A stretch of 35,791 nt of DNA from CAHJXF01 sp038240015. Its GTDB lineage: Bacteria; Pseudomonadota; Gammaproteobacteria; Burkholderiales; Burkholderiaceae_D. The stretch covers positions 1-35,791 of the forward strand of contig JBBSEF010000026.1 of the NCBI GenBank assembly GCA_038240015.1, given 5' to 3'. Below, in pieces: positions 23,293 to 31,776 of the stretch. Position numbers and translations under genes: made by a program. Every line of letters starts with the position of its first letter. The stretch's first letter is position 1. The notes below the pieces were generated by a model, which had not been told where the DNA came from, made no database searches, and saw only the letters and a list, made by a program, of their open reading frames with translations.

Positions 23293-23889
23293 ATGGGCTC
23301 GACCCTTGGCGTCGAGCGCATCACCGGCCTGGTTCTCGCGGGCGGTCTCGCGACGCGCATGGGCGCGGTCGACAAGGGCTTGCAGCCGCTTCACGGCTAT
23401 CCGCTGGTGATCCATGCGGTGACTCGGCTCACGCCGCAGGTAGGTACGATCCTGATCAACGCGAATCGGCATCTCGAGATCTATCAACAGCTCGGCCATC
23501 GCGTCATCGGTGATGTCATCGAAGGCTACGCGGGGCCGCTCGCCGGGTTGCATGCAGGGCTGGTTGCGTGCGGGACCGACTATCTGGTGGCCGTGCCGTG
23601 CGATGCGCCCTTCATGCCGCGCGATCTGGTTGCGCGATTGAGCGAAGCCTTCGCGGATGATGCGATCGACGTCGCCTATGCAACAACGCCGGCCGGTCGC
23701 CATCCGGTGTTCTGCATGATGAGGCGCACGATCACGGCGTCGCTGCTCGCGTTCATCGAAGGCGGGGGACGCAGCGTCAATGCCTGGGTCGATCACGCCG
23801 ACGGCGTCGCGGTATCGTTCGACCATGAAGACGCATTTCGCAACCTCAACACGCTCGATCAATTGCGCGACGCCGAAGGTGACGCGTGA
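23293..23889 (+). CDS. mobA: Molybdenum cofactor guanylyltransferase MobA
   Basis: A 198-residue nucleotidyltransferase that attaches GMP to molybdopterin to make the bis-MGD cofactor of DMSO-reductase-family enzymes. Signature: ITGLVLAGGLATRMGAVDKGLQPLHGYPLV (GTP-binding LAGGxxxRMG..DKG), INANRHLEIYQQLG, DVIEGYAGPLAGLHAGL and VPCDAPFMPRDLV. The ATG at 23293 is used; a TTG at 23278 would add five residues. It is followed 28 bases later by a second moeA, suggesting a two-gene cofactor unit separate from the moeA-moaD-moaE operon at the other end of the window. Confidence 0.93.
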   Translation: MGSTLGVERITGLVLAGGLATRMGAVDKGLQPLHGYPLVIHAVTRLTPQVGTILINANRHLEIYQQLGHRVIGDVIEGYAGPLAGLHAGLVACGTDYLVAVPCDAPFMPRDLVARLSEAFADDAIDVAYATTPAGRHPVFCMMRRTITASLLAFIEGGGRSVNAWVDHADGVAVSFDHEDAFRNLNTLDQLRDAEGDA

Positions 23890-23917
23890 TGGTGTCGCGT
23901 GAATCAGGCGCACGGCC

Positions 23918-25198
23918 ATGACATCGCAACGCGATGACCACGCATCGCTTCGCCTCGCCGATGCCAGGCGGCTGATCGGTGAAGCGATCGAGCCGATCGC
24001 CGACACCGAGATGGTCGCGCTCGATGCAGGATTGGGTCGTGTCCTAGCGCACGACCTCGTCTCGACTATCGACGTACCGGCCCATGACAACTCGGCAATG
24101 GACGGCTATGCGCTGCACAGCGGTGGACGCGCAGTCGCCCGCGCGGATGGACGCACCGCGCGCCTGCGCGTGATCGGTCAGGCGCTCGCAGGCCGCCCCT
24201 ATGCAGGCTCGGTCGGACGCGACGAATGCGTGCGCATCATGACCGGCGCGATGATGCCGTCCGACTGCGATGCGGTCGTGCCTCACGAAGAGACGACTGC
24301 GCATGGCGATGAGGTCGAGTTTCCACGAGAGATTCGCGCCGGCCAGCATCGCCGTCGCGCAGGCGAAGACCTGGCTGGCGGAGCGGTCGCCATTGCCCGC
24401 GGACGCCGCATCACGCCATCCGATCTCGGTCTAGCCGCGTCGATCGGCGCAGCGATGATTCCCGTCGTGAGGCGCCCGCGCGTCGCGGTGTTCTCGACCG
24501 GGACCGAACTGCGATCGCTGGCCCAGCCTCTCGAGCCCGGCTCTGTACACGACAGCAACCGCCACACCTTGATCGGCATGCTCGCGCGCCTCGGCGTCGA
24601 AGCGATCGACCTCGGCATCGTCGGCGACGATCCCGATGCGCTCGAAGCCGCGCTGAAACACGCGTGCAGCGACGCGATACGGGCCGACGCGATCGTCACC
24701 AGCGGCGGCGTTTCCGCAGGCGACGCCGACTACACGCGCGACGTCATGCACAAGCTCGGTCGCGTCGCATTCTGGAAGCTCGCGATCAAGCCGGGACGTC
24801 CGATGGCCTTCGGCCGCGTCGAAGCAGTCGATACGCGTGAAACCCGGGGCGCGCTGCTCTTCGGGCTTCCCGGCAATCCGGTCGCGGTGATGGTGGTGTT
24901 CTACGCTCTGGTCCGCGAGGCCCTGTTGAAGCTGATGGACGCGCGGGTCGAACCACTGCCCTGTCTTGCGCTGATCTGCGACGCGCCGCTGCGCAAGGCC
25001 GAGGGCAGGACCGAGTTCGTGCGCGGCGTCGCGTATCGCGCCGACGACGGCTGGCATGCGCGGATCGCCGGCGCGCAAGGCTCGGGCAATCTGCAATCGA
25101 TGAGCGAAGCGAACTGCCTGATCGTGCTCGATCACGACCGCGGCGATATCGCAAAGGGCGAGGTCGTCGAAGCATGGCCGTTCGAGGGTCTGGTCTGA
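23918..25198 (+). CDS. moeA: Molybdopterin molybdenumtransferase MoeA (copy 2)
   Basis: A 426-residue MoeA: STIDVPAHDNSAMDGYALHSGG, RIMTGAMMPSDCDAVVPHEET, IGAAMIPVVRRPRVAVFSTGTELR, DSNRHTLIGMLARLGVEAIDLGIVGDD, AIVTSGGVSAGDADY, KPGRPMAFGRV and LLFGLPGNPVAVMVVFYALVREALLKL. The order and length match the family. It differs clearly in sequence from copy 1 (for example FSTGTELR versus FSTGDELA, and GGVSAGDADY versus GGVSVGEEDH), so they are paralogues, not a recent duplication. Paralogous MoeA proteins in other bacteria can be specialised for different cofactors or ligands; which applies here is unknown. It lies 28 bases after mobA. Confidence 0.94.
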   Translation: MTSQRDDHASLRLADARRLIGEAIEPIADTEMVALDAGLGRVLAHDLVSTIDVPAHDNSAMDGYALHSGGRAVARADGRTARLRVIGQALAGRPYAGSVGRDECVRIMTGAMMPSDCDAVVPHEETTAHGDEVEFPREIRAGQHRRRAGEDLAGGAVAIARGRRITPSDLGLAASIGAAMIPVVRRPRVAVFSTGTELRSLAQPLEPGSVHDSNRHTLIGMLARLGVEAIDLGIVGDDPDALEAALKHACSDAIRADAIVTSGGVSAGDADYTRDVMHKLGRVAFWKLAIKPGRPMAFGRVEAVDTRETRGALLFGLPGNPVAVMVVFYALVREALLKLMDARVEPLPCLALICDAPLRKAEGRTEFVRGVAYRADDGWHARIAGAQGSGNLQSMSEANCLIVLDHDRGDIAKGEVVEAWPFEGLV

Positions 25199-25240
25199 AC
25201 TTCAGGGCGCATTCCCGCGCGATGACCACAAGGAGTTGCC

Positions 25241-25906
25241 ATGAATCAGGGCATCTGGAACGCAGTCGATCGCTACTTCGATGAGGGCCTCGGCACACAG
25301 GACGCTGCGTTAGCCGCCGCGCTCAGGGCAAGCGACGCCGCAGGACTTCCGGCGATTGCAGTTGCACCCAATCAAGGCAAACTGCTGTACCTGCTTGCGC
25401 TAATGCAAAGCGCGAAGACCAACCTCGAAGTTGGCACGCTCGGCGGCTACAGCAGCATCTGGCTGGCGCGCGCCCTGCCCGAGGAAGGCAGGCTCGTCAC
25501 GCTCGAAGTCGATCCGCATCATGCGAAGGTGGCGCGCGAGAACATCGATCGCGCAGGCGTCGGAAACCGCATCGAGATTCGCGTAGGGCCCGCACTCGAA
25601 ACGCTACGCCGACTTGCGTCGGAAAAATTCGGCCCCGTCGATCTGACCTTCATCGATGCCGACAAGGAAAACAACGCGGCCTACTTCGATCGTGCGCTCG
25701 AGATGTCGCGCAAAGGCGCCGTGATCGTGGTGGACAACGTGGTGCGGGGCGGCGCGGTCGCCGATGCGCACAGCGAAGACCTTGCCGTGCTCGGCGTTCG
25801 TCGCCTCGTCGATCGCATCGCATCCGAACCGCGCGTATCGGCAACCGCGCTCCAGACGGTCGGGATCAAGGGTTATGACGGACTGCTGATCGCTCGCGTC
25901 GAATGA
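25241..25906 (+). CDS. O-methyltransferase (catechol/caffeoyl-CoA type)
   Basis: A 221-residue SAM-dependent O-methyltransferase of the class that uses a divalent metal and small aromatic diol substrates. It has LEVGTLGGYSSIWLARALPEEGRLVTLEVDPHHAKVARENI (SAM motifs I and II), FIDADKENNAAYFDRALEMSRKGAVIVVDNVVRGG (metal-site Asp residues and Asn) and a C-terminal GIKGYDGLLIARVE. It has an excellent ribosome binding site (AAGGAG at 25230-25235, ATG 6 bases on). It is 42 bases after moeA and on the same strand, so may be co-transcribed, but nothing links its chemistry to molybdenum cofactor. Confidence 0.9.
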   Translation: MNQGIWNAVDRYFDEGLGTQDAALAAALRASDAAGLPAIAVAPNQGKLLYLLALMQSAKTNLEVGTLGGYSSIWLARALPEEGRLVTLEVDPHHAKVARENIDRAGVGNRIEIRVGPALETLRRLASEKFGPVDLTFIDADKENNAAYFDRALEMSRKGAVIVVDNVVRGGAVADAHSEDLAVLGVRRLVDRIASEPRVSATALQTVGIKGYDGLLIARVE

Positions 25907-25965
25907 AGGCGTGAGCGCGTCGGTCCTTCACATTCCGATGCGCGCAGCGAAAAATTCGATCCGCG

Positions 25966-26421
25966 TCACATATTTTTCTGGTCGCGAATGTATTTCGGCT
26001 TGCTGCCGGACGTCGACGTCGTCGGCCCCGGCCTTGCGCCGCCCGGGTCTCCCTTCGCCTTGGCGTTCAACGCCGTCACATAAGCGTTGTATTCCTCGAT
26101 CGCTCCATTGGCGGCGTCCGAATAGGCGCGCGCCATCTCGGAGAACTCGGTCGCCTTCGCGCCCGTCGACTTCGCGTAGGCATTGACGCACAACTTGTAG
26201 TCATCGATCTTTTTCTGAAAACGAGCGATCTGCGCCTGACTGGGTGCGATGCCGGGATTGTCGCCGGGATTTTCGCATTGCATAGTCGGAATCGCGACCG
26301 CGCTCGCGGCAGGTGTGGACGCAGACGCCGGCGCGGGCGCGCTCTGTTGCGCGTGCGCCGAACAAGCGAATACCGCGGCCGCACAGGCCGACAGTGACAC
26401 GAGTTGCGTTTTGAAATTCAT
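25966..26421 (-). CDS. Small secreted helical protein of unknown function
   Basis: A 151-residue protein with a signal peptide (MNFKTQLVSLSACAAAVFACSAHA, cleavage after AHA), an Ala/Pro/Ser-rich linker, and a charged, probably helical domain (ARFQKKIDDYKLCVNAYAKSTG, then EFSEMARAYSDAANGAIEEYNAYVTALNAKAKG). Two cysteines (MQCEN and YKLCV) could form a disulfide. I do not recognise the family, though similar small proteins occur in Burkholderiales. Strong ribosome binding site (AGGAG). It is convergent with the O-methyltransferase and lies 121 bases downstream of rmuC, same strand. Confidence 0.85.
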   Translation of the reverse strand: MNFKTQLVSLSACAAAVFACSAHAQQSAPAPASASTPAASAVAIPTMQCENPGDNPGIAPSQAQIARFQKKIDDYKLCVNAYAKSTGAKATEFSEMARAYSDAANGAIEEYNAYVTALNAKAKGDPGGARPGPTTSTSGSKPKYIRDQKNM

Positions 26422-26542
26422 GAAGTCTCCTGAATGGGGGAGCAGGTCGCAGAAAGCCGGTTGATCCAACCCAACGACCCATCCATCCGGCAGTTTAACG
26501 AAAGCCGCGCGTGCTTCGCTTGCGCCCGCCGAATCGATGCGG

Positions 26543-28015
26543 CTAGACGTCGCTCGCGGGTGGCGTGACGAGCGTGAGTTGCGCCGACGATTTGGTCGAC
26601 GAAGGTGAATTCGACGTCGCGTCGACCAGTGCGTTCGCGGAAAGCTCGCGTTCGTTGCCGCCTTCGGCCCGGTCGGTCAGGTCCGCGGGCAATTGCCGCT
26701 TGGTCCTGGCGCCCATCTCGCGCAGCTTCGCGATTTTCCCGACGAGATTGCCGCGCCCGTCCACCAGGCGCTTCTCGGTATCGTCGTAGGCTTTCTGCGC
26801 GTCGCGCAATTGCTTGCCCAGTTCGCGCAGCGATTGAATGACGAGCACGAACTGATCGTGCAACGCACCCGACTGCTCGGCGATCTCGATCGCATTGCGG
26901 GTCTGCTTCTCGCGCTGCCAGAGCGTGCGCACCGTGGTGAGCATCGCGAGCAGCGTGCTGGGAGTGACGATCACGACCTTGCGATCCCACGCGTCCAGAA
27001 AGAGATCGGGTTCGATCGACAACGCGAGTCCCAGCGCAGGCTCGATCGGAATGAACATCGCGACGAAGTCCGGTGCATCCATGCCCTCGCGAGTCTGATA
27101 GTTCTTCGCGCCGAGAGACTTCACGTGAGCGAGCACGGCGTCGACATGCTGGCGTCCGGCAGCCACGCGCCCGTCGTCGTCGGCTGCCGCGTAGTAGCGG
27201 TCGTACGCAACCAGCGAAACTTTCGAGTCGATCACCACGTGCTTGTTGTCGGGCAGGCGCACCACCACATCGGGGCGAAGCGCTTCACCTTGGTCGCCCT
27301 TCAAGGTGTGCTGGGTCTCGTACTCCGCACCTTTCGCAAGGCCCGAGCGCTCGAGCACGCGTTCGAGCATCACCTCGCCCCAATTGCCGCGCGTCTTGGC
27401 TTCACCCTTCAACGCGCGCGTGAGGTTGTTGGCATCCTCGTTGATCCTGGTCGTCGCCGCCTGAAGACTCAGCACCTGCTCCTGCAGCGAGAAACGCTGC
27501 TGCGCTTCCTTGTCGTAGGTCTCGTCGACCTTTTTCTCGAACGACACCAACCTTTCACGCAAGGGCTTGAGGATCTGTTCGAGCTGGTCGCCGTGTTGAT
27601 CGGTCATGCGCTTGCGGTTCGCTTCGAGCGTGTCGGTCGCAAGCACCTTGAAGTGCGCCGCGAGTTCGTCGCGCATGCGAACCAGCAACGCGATCTTCTC
27701 GCCGGCACTCTCGCGCTCTTCATTCAATTGCGCAGCAAGTCCCGCGGCGCTCACGCGTTCCACACTCAGGGCATCGTTGAGGGTCCGTGCCTCGCTCGTC
27801 GCGGCGTCGAGCCGTGCCTGCAAGCCGCGCACGTCGGCATCGCGCTCGCCCAGCCGCGCTTCGGCCGTCGCGAGCCTCACCTGCGCGTTCGCGCCCGACG
27901 ACGCCAGGGCCGCGTCGATCGCGAAACGATGCGAGCGCCGCATGAATGCGACGACGACCGCGCCGCCGATCAAGAGGCCCACCACCAGCGCAACGATCGG
28001 CATCAGAGCGTTCAC
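26543..28015 (-). CDS. rmuC: DNA recombination protein RmuC
   Basis: A 490-residue protein of the RmuC family, linked to limiting recombination at inverted repeats. An N-terminal membrane helix (about residues 5-24), a long coiled coil (about 45-200), then the nuclease-like domain with GNWGEVMLERVLERSGL, PDVVVRLPDNKHVVIDSKVSLVAYDRYY, FVAMFIPIEPALGLAL and VTPSTLLAMLTTVRTLW. The RPDVVV...VIDSKV pattern resembles the acidic-lysine site of restriction-endonuclease folds. The start is a GTG at 28015 or an ATG at 28003; neither has a strong ribosome binding site. It is divergent from the isochorismatase gene. Confidence 0.94.
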   Translation of the reverse strand: MNALMPIVALVVGLLIGGAVVVAFMRRSHRFAIDAALASSGANAQVRLATAEARLGERDADVRGLQARLDAATSEARTLNDALSVERVSAAGLAAQLNEERESAGEKIALLVRMRDELAAHFKVLATDTLEANRKRMTDQHGDQLEQILKPLRERLVSFEKKVDETYDKEAQQRFSLQEQVLSLQAATTRINEDANNLTRALKGEAKTRGNWGEVMLERVLERSGLAKGAEYETQHTLKGDQGEALRPDVVVRLPDNKHVVIDSKVSLVAYDRYYAAADDDGRVAAGRQHVDAVLAHVKSLGAKNYQTREGMDAPDFVAMFIPIEPALGLALSIEPDLFLDAWDRKVVIVTPSTLLAMLTTVRTLWQREKQTRNAIEIAEQSGALHDQFVLVIQSLRELGKQLRDAQKAYDDTEKRLVDGRGNLVGKIAKLREMGARTKRQLPADLTDRAEGGNERELSANALVDATSNSPSSTKSSAQLTLVTPPASDV

Positions 28016-28062
28016 GTGTTTGGTTTTCTTTCGAAGTGATGTAGGAGGATACCGAAACGCCG

Positions 28063-28076
28063 GCGAAAGCTTTCGC
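28063..28076. promoter_or_regulatory. 14-bp perfect palindrome between rmuC and the isochorismatase gene
   Basis: gcgaaagctttcgc is a perfect inverted repeat with no spacer, in the 180-base divergent region (28016-28195). It is 48 bases from the rmuC start and 119 bases from the hydrolase start. It is a candidate operator, for instance for a dimeric regulator; nothing in the sequence says which. Confidence 0.4.
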
Positions 28077-28195
28077 TATCGTCAGGAAGCATCGAACGGG
28101 TATGGCCGCATTCGTACGCTGATGGTCCAGCGATGGCTCACGCAGGCGAGCCGTCGAGGCTATTCTGCACGCTTCGTCACTTGCAAAGGCCTATC

Positions 28196-28771
28196 ATGTC
28201 TCATCAGACCGCCCTCCTCATCATCGACGTGCAGGAGTCTTTTCGCCATCGCCCCTACTTTCGTACCGACGAGCTTGCGTCTTTTTTCGACCGCTGCAAG
28301 ACAATGATCGATGGCTTCGCCGCCGCAGGCCTTCCGGTCGTGCGCATCCTGCATGTCGAAGGAGAGGGCCCCTTCTCCAAGGCTTCGGGCCTCGTCGAGC
28401 CCATGCATGAACTTGGCTACGAACCCGCCGCGACGTTCGAGAAGAACGTGCACAGCGCGCTCGTCGGCACAGGATTGCAAGCCTGGCTCACATCGCGCGG
28501 CATCTCGCGCCTCGCCATCGCAGGCATCCGCACCGAGCAGTGCTGCGAGACCACCACGCGCCACGCGTCCGACCTCGGATTCGAAGTGGACTATGTCGCC
28601 GAAGCGACGCTGACGTTTCCGATGACGACGCGCGCCGGCCGCACCGTCTCGGCTGCCGAAATCCGCGAGCGCACCGAGCTCGTGTTGAGCGATCGATTCG
28701 CGACCATCGTCACGGCCGACAAAGCAGTCGAGCGCGCGTTGATACGCACAAGCGCGGCGCCGACGCATTGA
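28196..28771 (+). CDS. Isochorismatase-family cysteine hydrolase
   Basis: A 191-residue hydrolase with the Asp-Lys-Cys triad of the isochorismatase/nicotinamidase superfamily: D11 in LLIIDVQESF, K83 in TFEKNVHSAL, and C116 in GIRTEQCCETTTRHASDLGF. Members cleave isochorismate, nicotinamide or small amides; the specificity cannot be told. The ATG at 28196 has AAAGG 9 bases upstream; an in-frame start further upstream (28133) lies in the promoter region. It is followed 13 bases later by an AraC-type regulator, a common pairing in which the regulator controls its hydrolase. Confidence 0.9.
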   Translation: MSHQTALLIIDVQESFRHRPYFRTDELASFFDRCKTMIDGFAAAGLPVVRILHVEGEGPFSKASGLVEPMHELGYEPAATFEKNVHSALVGTGLQAWLTSRGISRLAIAGIRTEQCCETTTRHASDLGFEVDYVAEATLTFPMTTRAGRTVSAAEIRERTELVLSDRFATIVTADKAVERALIRTSAAPTH

Positions 28772-28784
28772 ACGTGCTGCGCCC

Positions 28785-29765
28785 ATGAGAGCAGAAACAA
28801 TCCCGGTCCGCGTCCACTTCATCGTCCTGCCGCAGGTCTATCTGCTCGATCTCGCGGGCGTGGCCGACGCTCTTCGCAACGCCAACCGCGTCGCGGGACG
28901 GACCGTGTTCGATATCGAGTACAACGGCGTCGAGGCGAGCGCGGTCACCTCGCTCGGACTTGCTCTTGCCGATTTGGAGCCGCTGCCCGACGCGTTGCCG
29001 GATGGCGTTCTCGTCATCGTCGCCGGCGTCGCGTCGAGCACTCCGATGCAGAGTCCCGCCGCGACCGTTGCTGCGCGCTGGCTCGCGCGCCACGTCACGG
29101 CCGAGCATCGACTCGCGTGCGTATGCAGCGGCGCCTTTCTCGCGGCCCGCGCGGGTCTGCTCGACGGCCGCCGCTGCACGACCCATCACGACGACTGCAA
29201 CGAGCTGCAACGCGCACATCCGAAGGCATTGGTCCAGCACAACCGCATCTTCGTCGAGGACGGTCACGTGATGACCAGCGCGGGCGTGACCGCCGGCATC
29301 GACCTCGCGCTTCATCTGATTTCCGAATACGCCAGCCCCGCAGTCGCCGCGCGCGTCGCCCGCAAGCTGGTGGTGTACGTGCGCCGCACCGGCGCCGACC
29401 CGCAACTGTCGCCGTGGTTCGCGCATCGCAACCACATGCACCCTGTGGTGCATCGTGCGCAGGACGCGATCCTCGCGAACACGACGCGCGAGTGGACGCT
29501 GACGATGATCGCAGACGCTGCCCACACCAGCGTGCGCCATCTGTCTCGCCTGTTCCGCGAAGAAACCGGCATCACCGTGCTCGCTTATCTGCATCACATC
29601 CGTCTTGCGATCGCGCGCGAGCGCCTTGCGACGACGACGTTGAGTGTCGACCGCGTTGCAGAGAGCGCCGGATTCACATCGGCGCATCAGTTGCGGCGTG
29701 TGTGGAGGCGACATGGGGAAGGGTCGCCGAAGGTGGCGCGACGCGTGGTCGAAGCGGAGGCTTGA
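28785..29765 (+). CDS. GlxA-type AraC family regulator with DJ-1/PfpI (GATase1-like) N-terminal domain
   Basis: A 326-residue transcription factor. Residues about 8-190 form a DJ-1/PfpI-like domain (VHFIVLPQVYLLDLAGVADALR, and CVCSGAFLAARAGLLDGRRCTTHH at the nucleophile elbow, ending VMTSAGVTAGIDLALHLI), and the C-terminus has the two helix-turn-helix units of AraC proteins (WTLTMIADAAHTSVRHLSRLFREETGI and VDRVAESAGFTSAHQLRRVWRRHG). The elbow has Cys-Ser-Gly, as in related regulators of amine or amide catabolism. ATG at 28785, 13 bases after the isochorismatase-fold gene, which it probably regulates. The effector is unknown. Confidence 0.92.
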   Translation: MRAETIPVRVHFIVLPQVYLLDLAGVADALRNANRVAGRTVFDIEYNGVEASAVTSLGLALADLEPLPDALPDGVLVIVAGVASSTPMQSPAATVAARWLARHVTAEHRLACVCSGAFLAARAGLLDGRRCTTHHDDCNELQRAHPKALVQHNRIFVEDGHVMTSAGVTAGIDLALHLISEYASPAVAARVARKLVVYVRRTGADPQLSPWFAHRNHMHPVVHRAQDAILANTTREWTLTMIADAAHTSVRHLSRLFREETGITVLAYLHHIRLAIARERLATTTLSVDRVAESAGFTSAHQLRRVWRRHGEGSPKVARRVVEAEA

Positions 29766-29894
29766 ATTCAAGACGTGACGCGCAAACACTCGGTTCCTCT
29801 GCGCGCAACGATCTTCGTGGCCCACGTCATATGAGTGCTAGCATTTCGCCATGATTGACTGGTCCCCCGTGAAGTGGTCGAGCGCTAGCCATCG

Positions 29895-30515
29895 ATGATC
29901 CCCGCCTCCGAAGCCCTGCAGCGCCTGCGCGAAGGCAACCTCCGCTTCACCTCGAACGAACGCAACTCGGACACGTCGCTCACACAGAGCCAGCGTGCCG
30001 AACTGATGAAGGCTCAGGAGCCGATCGCGATCATTCTCGGATGCTCGGACTCGCGCGTTCCCGCCGAGATCGTATTCGATCAGGGGCTGGGCGACCTGTT
30101 CGTGATTCGCGTGGCGGGCAACATCGTCGCACCCTCGCAGGTCGGCAGCGTCGAGTTCGCCGCCGAGCGCTACGGCACGCGGCTGGTGGTCGTTCTCGGA
30201 CACACGCAGTGCGGCGCCATTCTCGCGACGCTCGAGGAGCTTCAACGCCCGACCGCGAATCAGTCTCGCAATCTGCGCACGATCGTCAATCGCGTGCGGC
30301 CGTCGGTGGAAGGCCTGCTCGATACCGAGCTTCGGCACGACGTCGATGCGCTGGTCAGGCACGCGGTTCGCGGCAACATTCGCGCATCGGTCAATCATTT
30401 GAAGCACGGTTCGGAGGTGCTCGAGCAATTGATTCAGGACAACGGGTTGATCGTCGTGGGCGCCGAGTATTGTCTGGAGACCGGAGTCGTCGAATTCTTC
30501 GATGGCGCCGGATGA
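29895..30515 (+). CDS. Beta-class carbonic anhydrase
   Basis: A 206-residue beta carbonic anhydrase that interconverts CO2 and bicarbonate in the cytosol. Zinc ligands and the catalytic dyad are visible: C50, D52, R54 in LGCSDSRVPAEIVFDQGLGDLFVIRVAGN, and H103 and C106 in GHTQCGAI. The family end YCLETGVVEFF is intact. The start at 29895 (ATG) fits the family; the 129-base spacer upstream has no clear promoter. It is followed at 14 bases by a cupin gene with a strong ribosome binding site, so both are probably one transcript. Confidence 0.93.
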   Translation: MIPASEALQRLREGNLRFTSNERNSDTSLTQSQRAELMKAQEPIAIILGCSDSRVPAEIVFDQGLGDLFVIRVAGNIVAPSQVGSVEFAAERYGTRLVVVLGHTQCGAILATLEELQRPTANQSRNLRTIVNRVRPSVEGLLDTELRHDVDALVRHAVRGNIRASVNHLKHGSEVLEQLIQDNGLIVVGAEYCLETGVVEFFDGAG

Positions 30516-30528
30516 AAGGAGAAATGAA

Positions 30529-30984
30529 ATGTCGACCGTCATCGCCGATGCGAACACAGAACGGCTAGTAGGAAAGCTCATGCCGACGCCCGACGGCTCG
30601 ATCTACGTCAAGCCGCAGGACATGGAGTGGAAGCCTTCGCAGTTCGAAGGCATAGCGATCAAGGTGCTCTATGAAGACAAGGCCGCAGGCGAGATGACCT
30701 GCCTGCTGCGCTGGGCGCCGGGTACGACGCTGCCGTTTCACAAGCATCCCGAGATCGAGCAGTCGTATGTGATCGACGGTTCGTTCTCGGATCACGACGG
30801 CATTTGCCGCGCGGGCGAATACGTTTGGCGCCGGCCGGGCTCGATGCACGAAACCCATAGCGCGGAGGGATGCACGATTCTCGCCGTATATCGCAAGCCC
30901 AATATCTTTCGCAACCGCGCGGGCTTCGGGGCAGACGACAAGCGCGTGAAGACGGCGCACAAGCCGACGACGTTCGAGGCCTGA
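30529..30984 (+). CDS. Cupin domain protein (ChrR-type cupin fold)
   Basis: A 151-residue protein with one cupin barrel. The metal-site motif is LPFHKHPEIEQSYVIDGSFSDHDG (His-x-His...Glu), followed by CRAGEYVWRRPGSMHETHSAEGC with a second His pair. The layout resembles the C-terminal cupin of ChrR anti-sigma factors and of ring-cleaving dioxygenase-like cupins, but the protein lacks the ChrR zinc-binding N-terminal domain, so the function is not determined. The ATG at 30529 has AAAGGAG (30515-30521); an in-frame start inside carbonic anhydrase is discarded. Confidence 0.88.
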   Translation: MSTVIADANTERLVGKLMPTPDGSIYVKPQDMEWKPSQFEGIAIKVLYEDKAAGEMTCLLRWAPGTTLPFHKHPEIEQSYVIDGSFSDHDGICRAGEYVWRRPGSMHETHSAEGCTILAVYRKPNIFRNRAGFGADDKRVKTAHKPTTFEA

Positions 30985-31029
30985 AATAGACGATCGCGGG
31001 CCGGAGCCGCGCACAACGGGACGATCGCC

Positions 31030-31665
31030 GTGCCAAAGCCCAGTGAATTTTTTGTCGGCGTGCTCGACTTCTTCGCCATCCTCCTGCCGGGTGCGATCGC
31101 CACAGCCATCCTGTCGCAGCGGCTCGGACCCTTCATCATCGGGCCGCTGATTCCCTCGCCTGCCAGCGAGGCCGCAGGTTGGACCGCGTTTTTGATTTGC
31201 GCCTACTTTCTCGGGCATCTCATTTTTCTGGTCGGCTCGTATATCGACCCGTTCTACAACGCGTTGCGCGAACGATTCAATCCCTATGGAAATGCCAGCG
31301 CATATCGATGCGCGATGCGCGTTCGCGATTCGTTGATCGACGAGACCGAAGCACAGGCACTCAACACGTTCCAGTGGGCTCGATCGGTCCTGCTCTCGAA
31401 GTCTCCCGCTGCGGCAGAAGACGTGCATCGGCTCGAAGCCGATTCGAAGTTTTTTCGCAGTCTGCTGGTCGTCTGCGCATTGAGTTCGATTGTTTTCTTC
31501 AGCAGTGGACACATGATCGAAGGCCTGGTCGCAATGGCCCTGGTTCTGCCGTGCTTCGCGCGCTACTACGAAAGGCGCTTGAAGAGTACGACGCAGGCAT
31601 ATGTTCATGTCGTGACGTTGCATCGGCTGGGGAGTCTCTCGACCAGGAAGATCGATGGCGCATAG
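31030..31665 (+). CDS. Unrecognised integral membrane protein
   Basis: A 211-residue protein with hydrophobic segments at about 8-27, 51-72, 143-158 and 162-177, a charged middle loop (residues 80-140) and a basic C-terminus. The start is a GTG (31030) giving MPKPSEFFVGVLDFFAILLPG; the LLPG turn in the first helix and the charged loop are the only distinctive points. I do not recognise the family. It lies 45 bases after the cupin gene. Codon use and composition look like its neighbours. A later start would remove the first helix, so the GTG is preferred, but with moderate certainty. Confidence 0.75.
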   Translation: MPKPSEFFVGVLDFFAILLPGAIATAILSQRLGPFIIGPLIPSPASEAAGWTAFLICAYFLGHLIFLVGSYIDPFYNALRERFNPYGNASAYRCAMRVRDSLIDETEAQALNTFQWARSVLLSKSPAAAEDVHRLEADSKFFRSLLVVCALSSIVFFSSGHMIEGLVAMALVLPCFARYYERRLKSTTQAYVHVVTLHRLGSLSTRKIDGA

Positions 31666-31776
31666 ATGAAACATCGAATCGCCGCAGATGCGATCGTCGG
31701 GCTTGCGTACTAGCAACGGCTGGCCCGCTTTCGTGTTTGCCTTTCATGACCCTTTGATTCAAGTTCCGGCGACATC

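Noticed and set aside
26693..28039. Long plus-strand open frame (448 codons) over rmuC
   Set aside because: Antisense to a clear RmuC gene, with shadow-like composition and no ribosome binding site.
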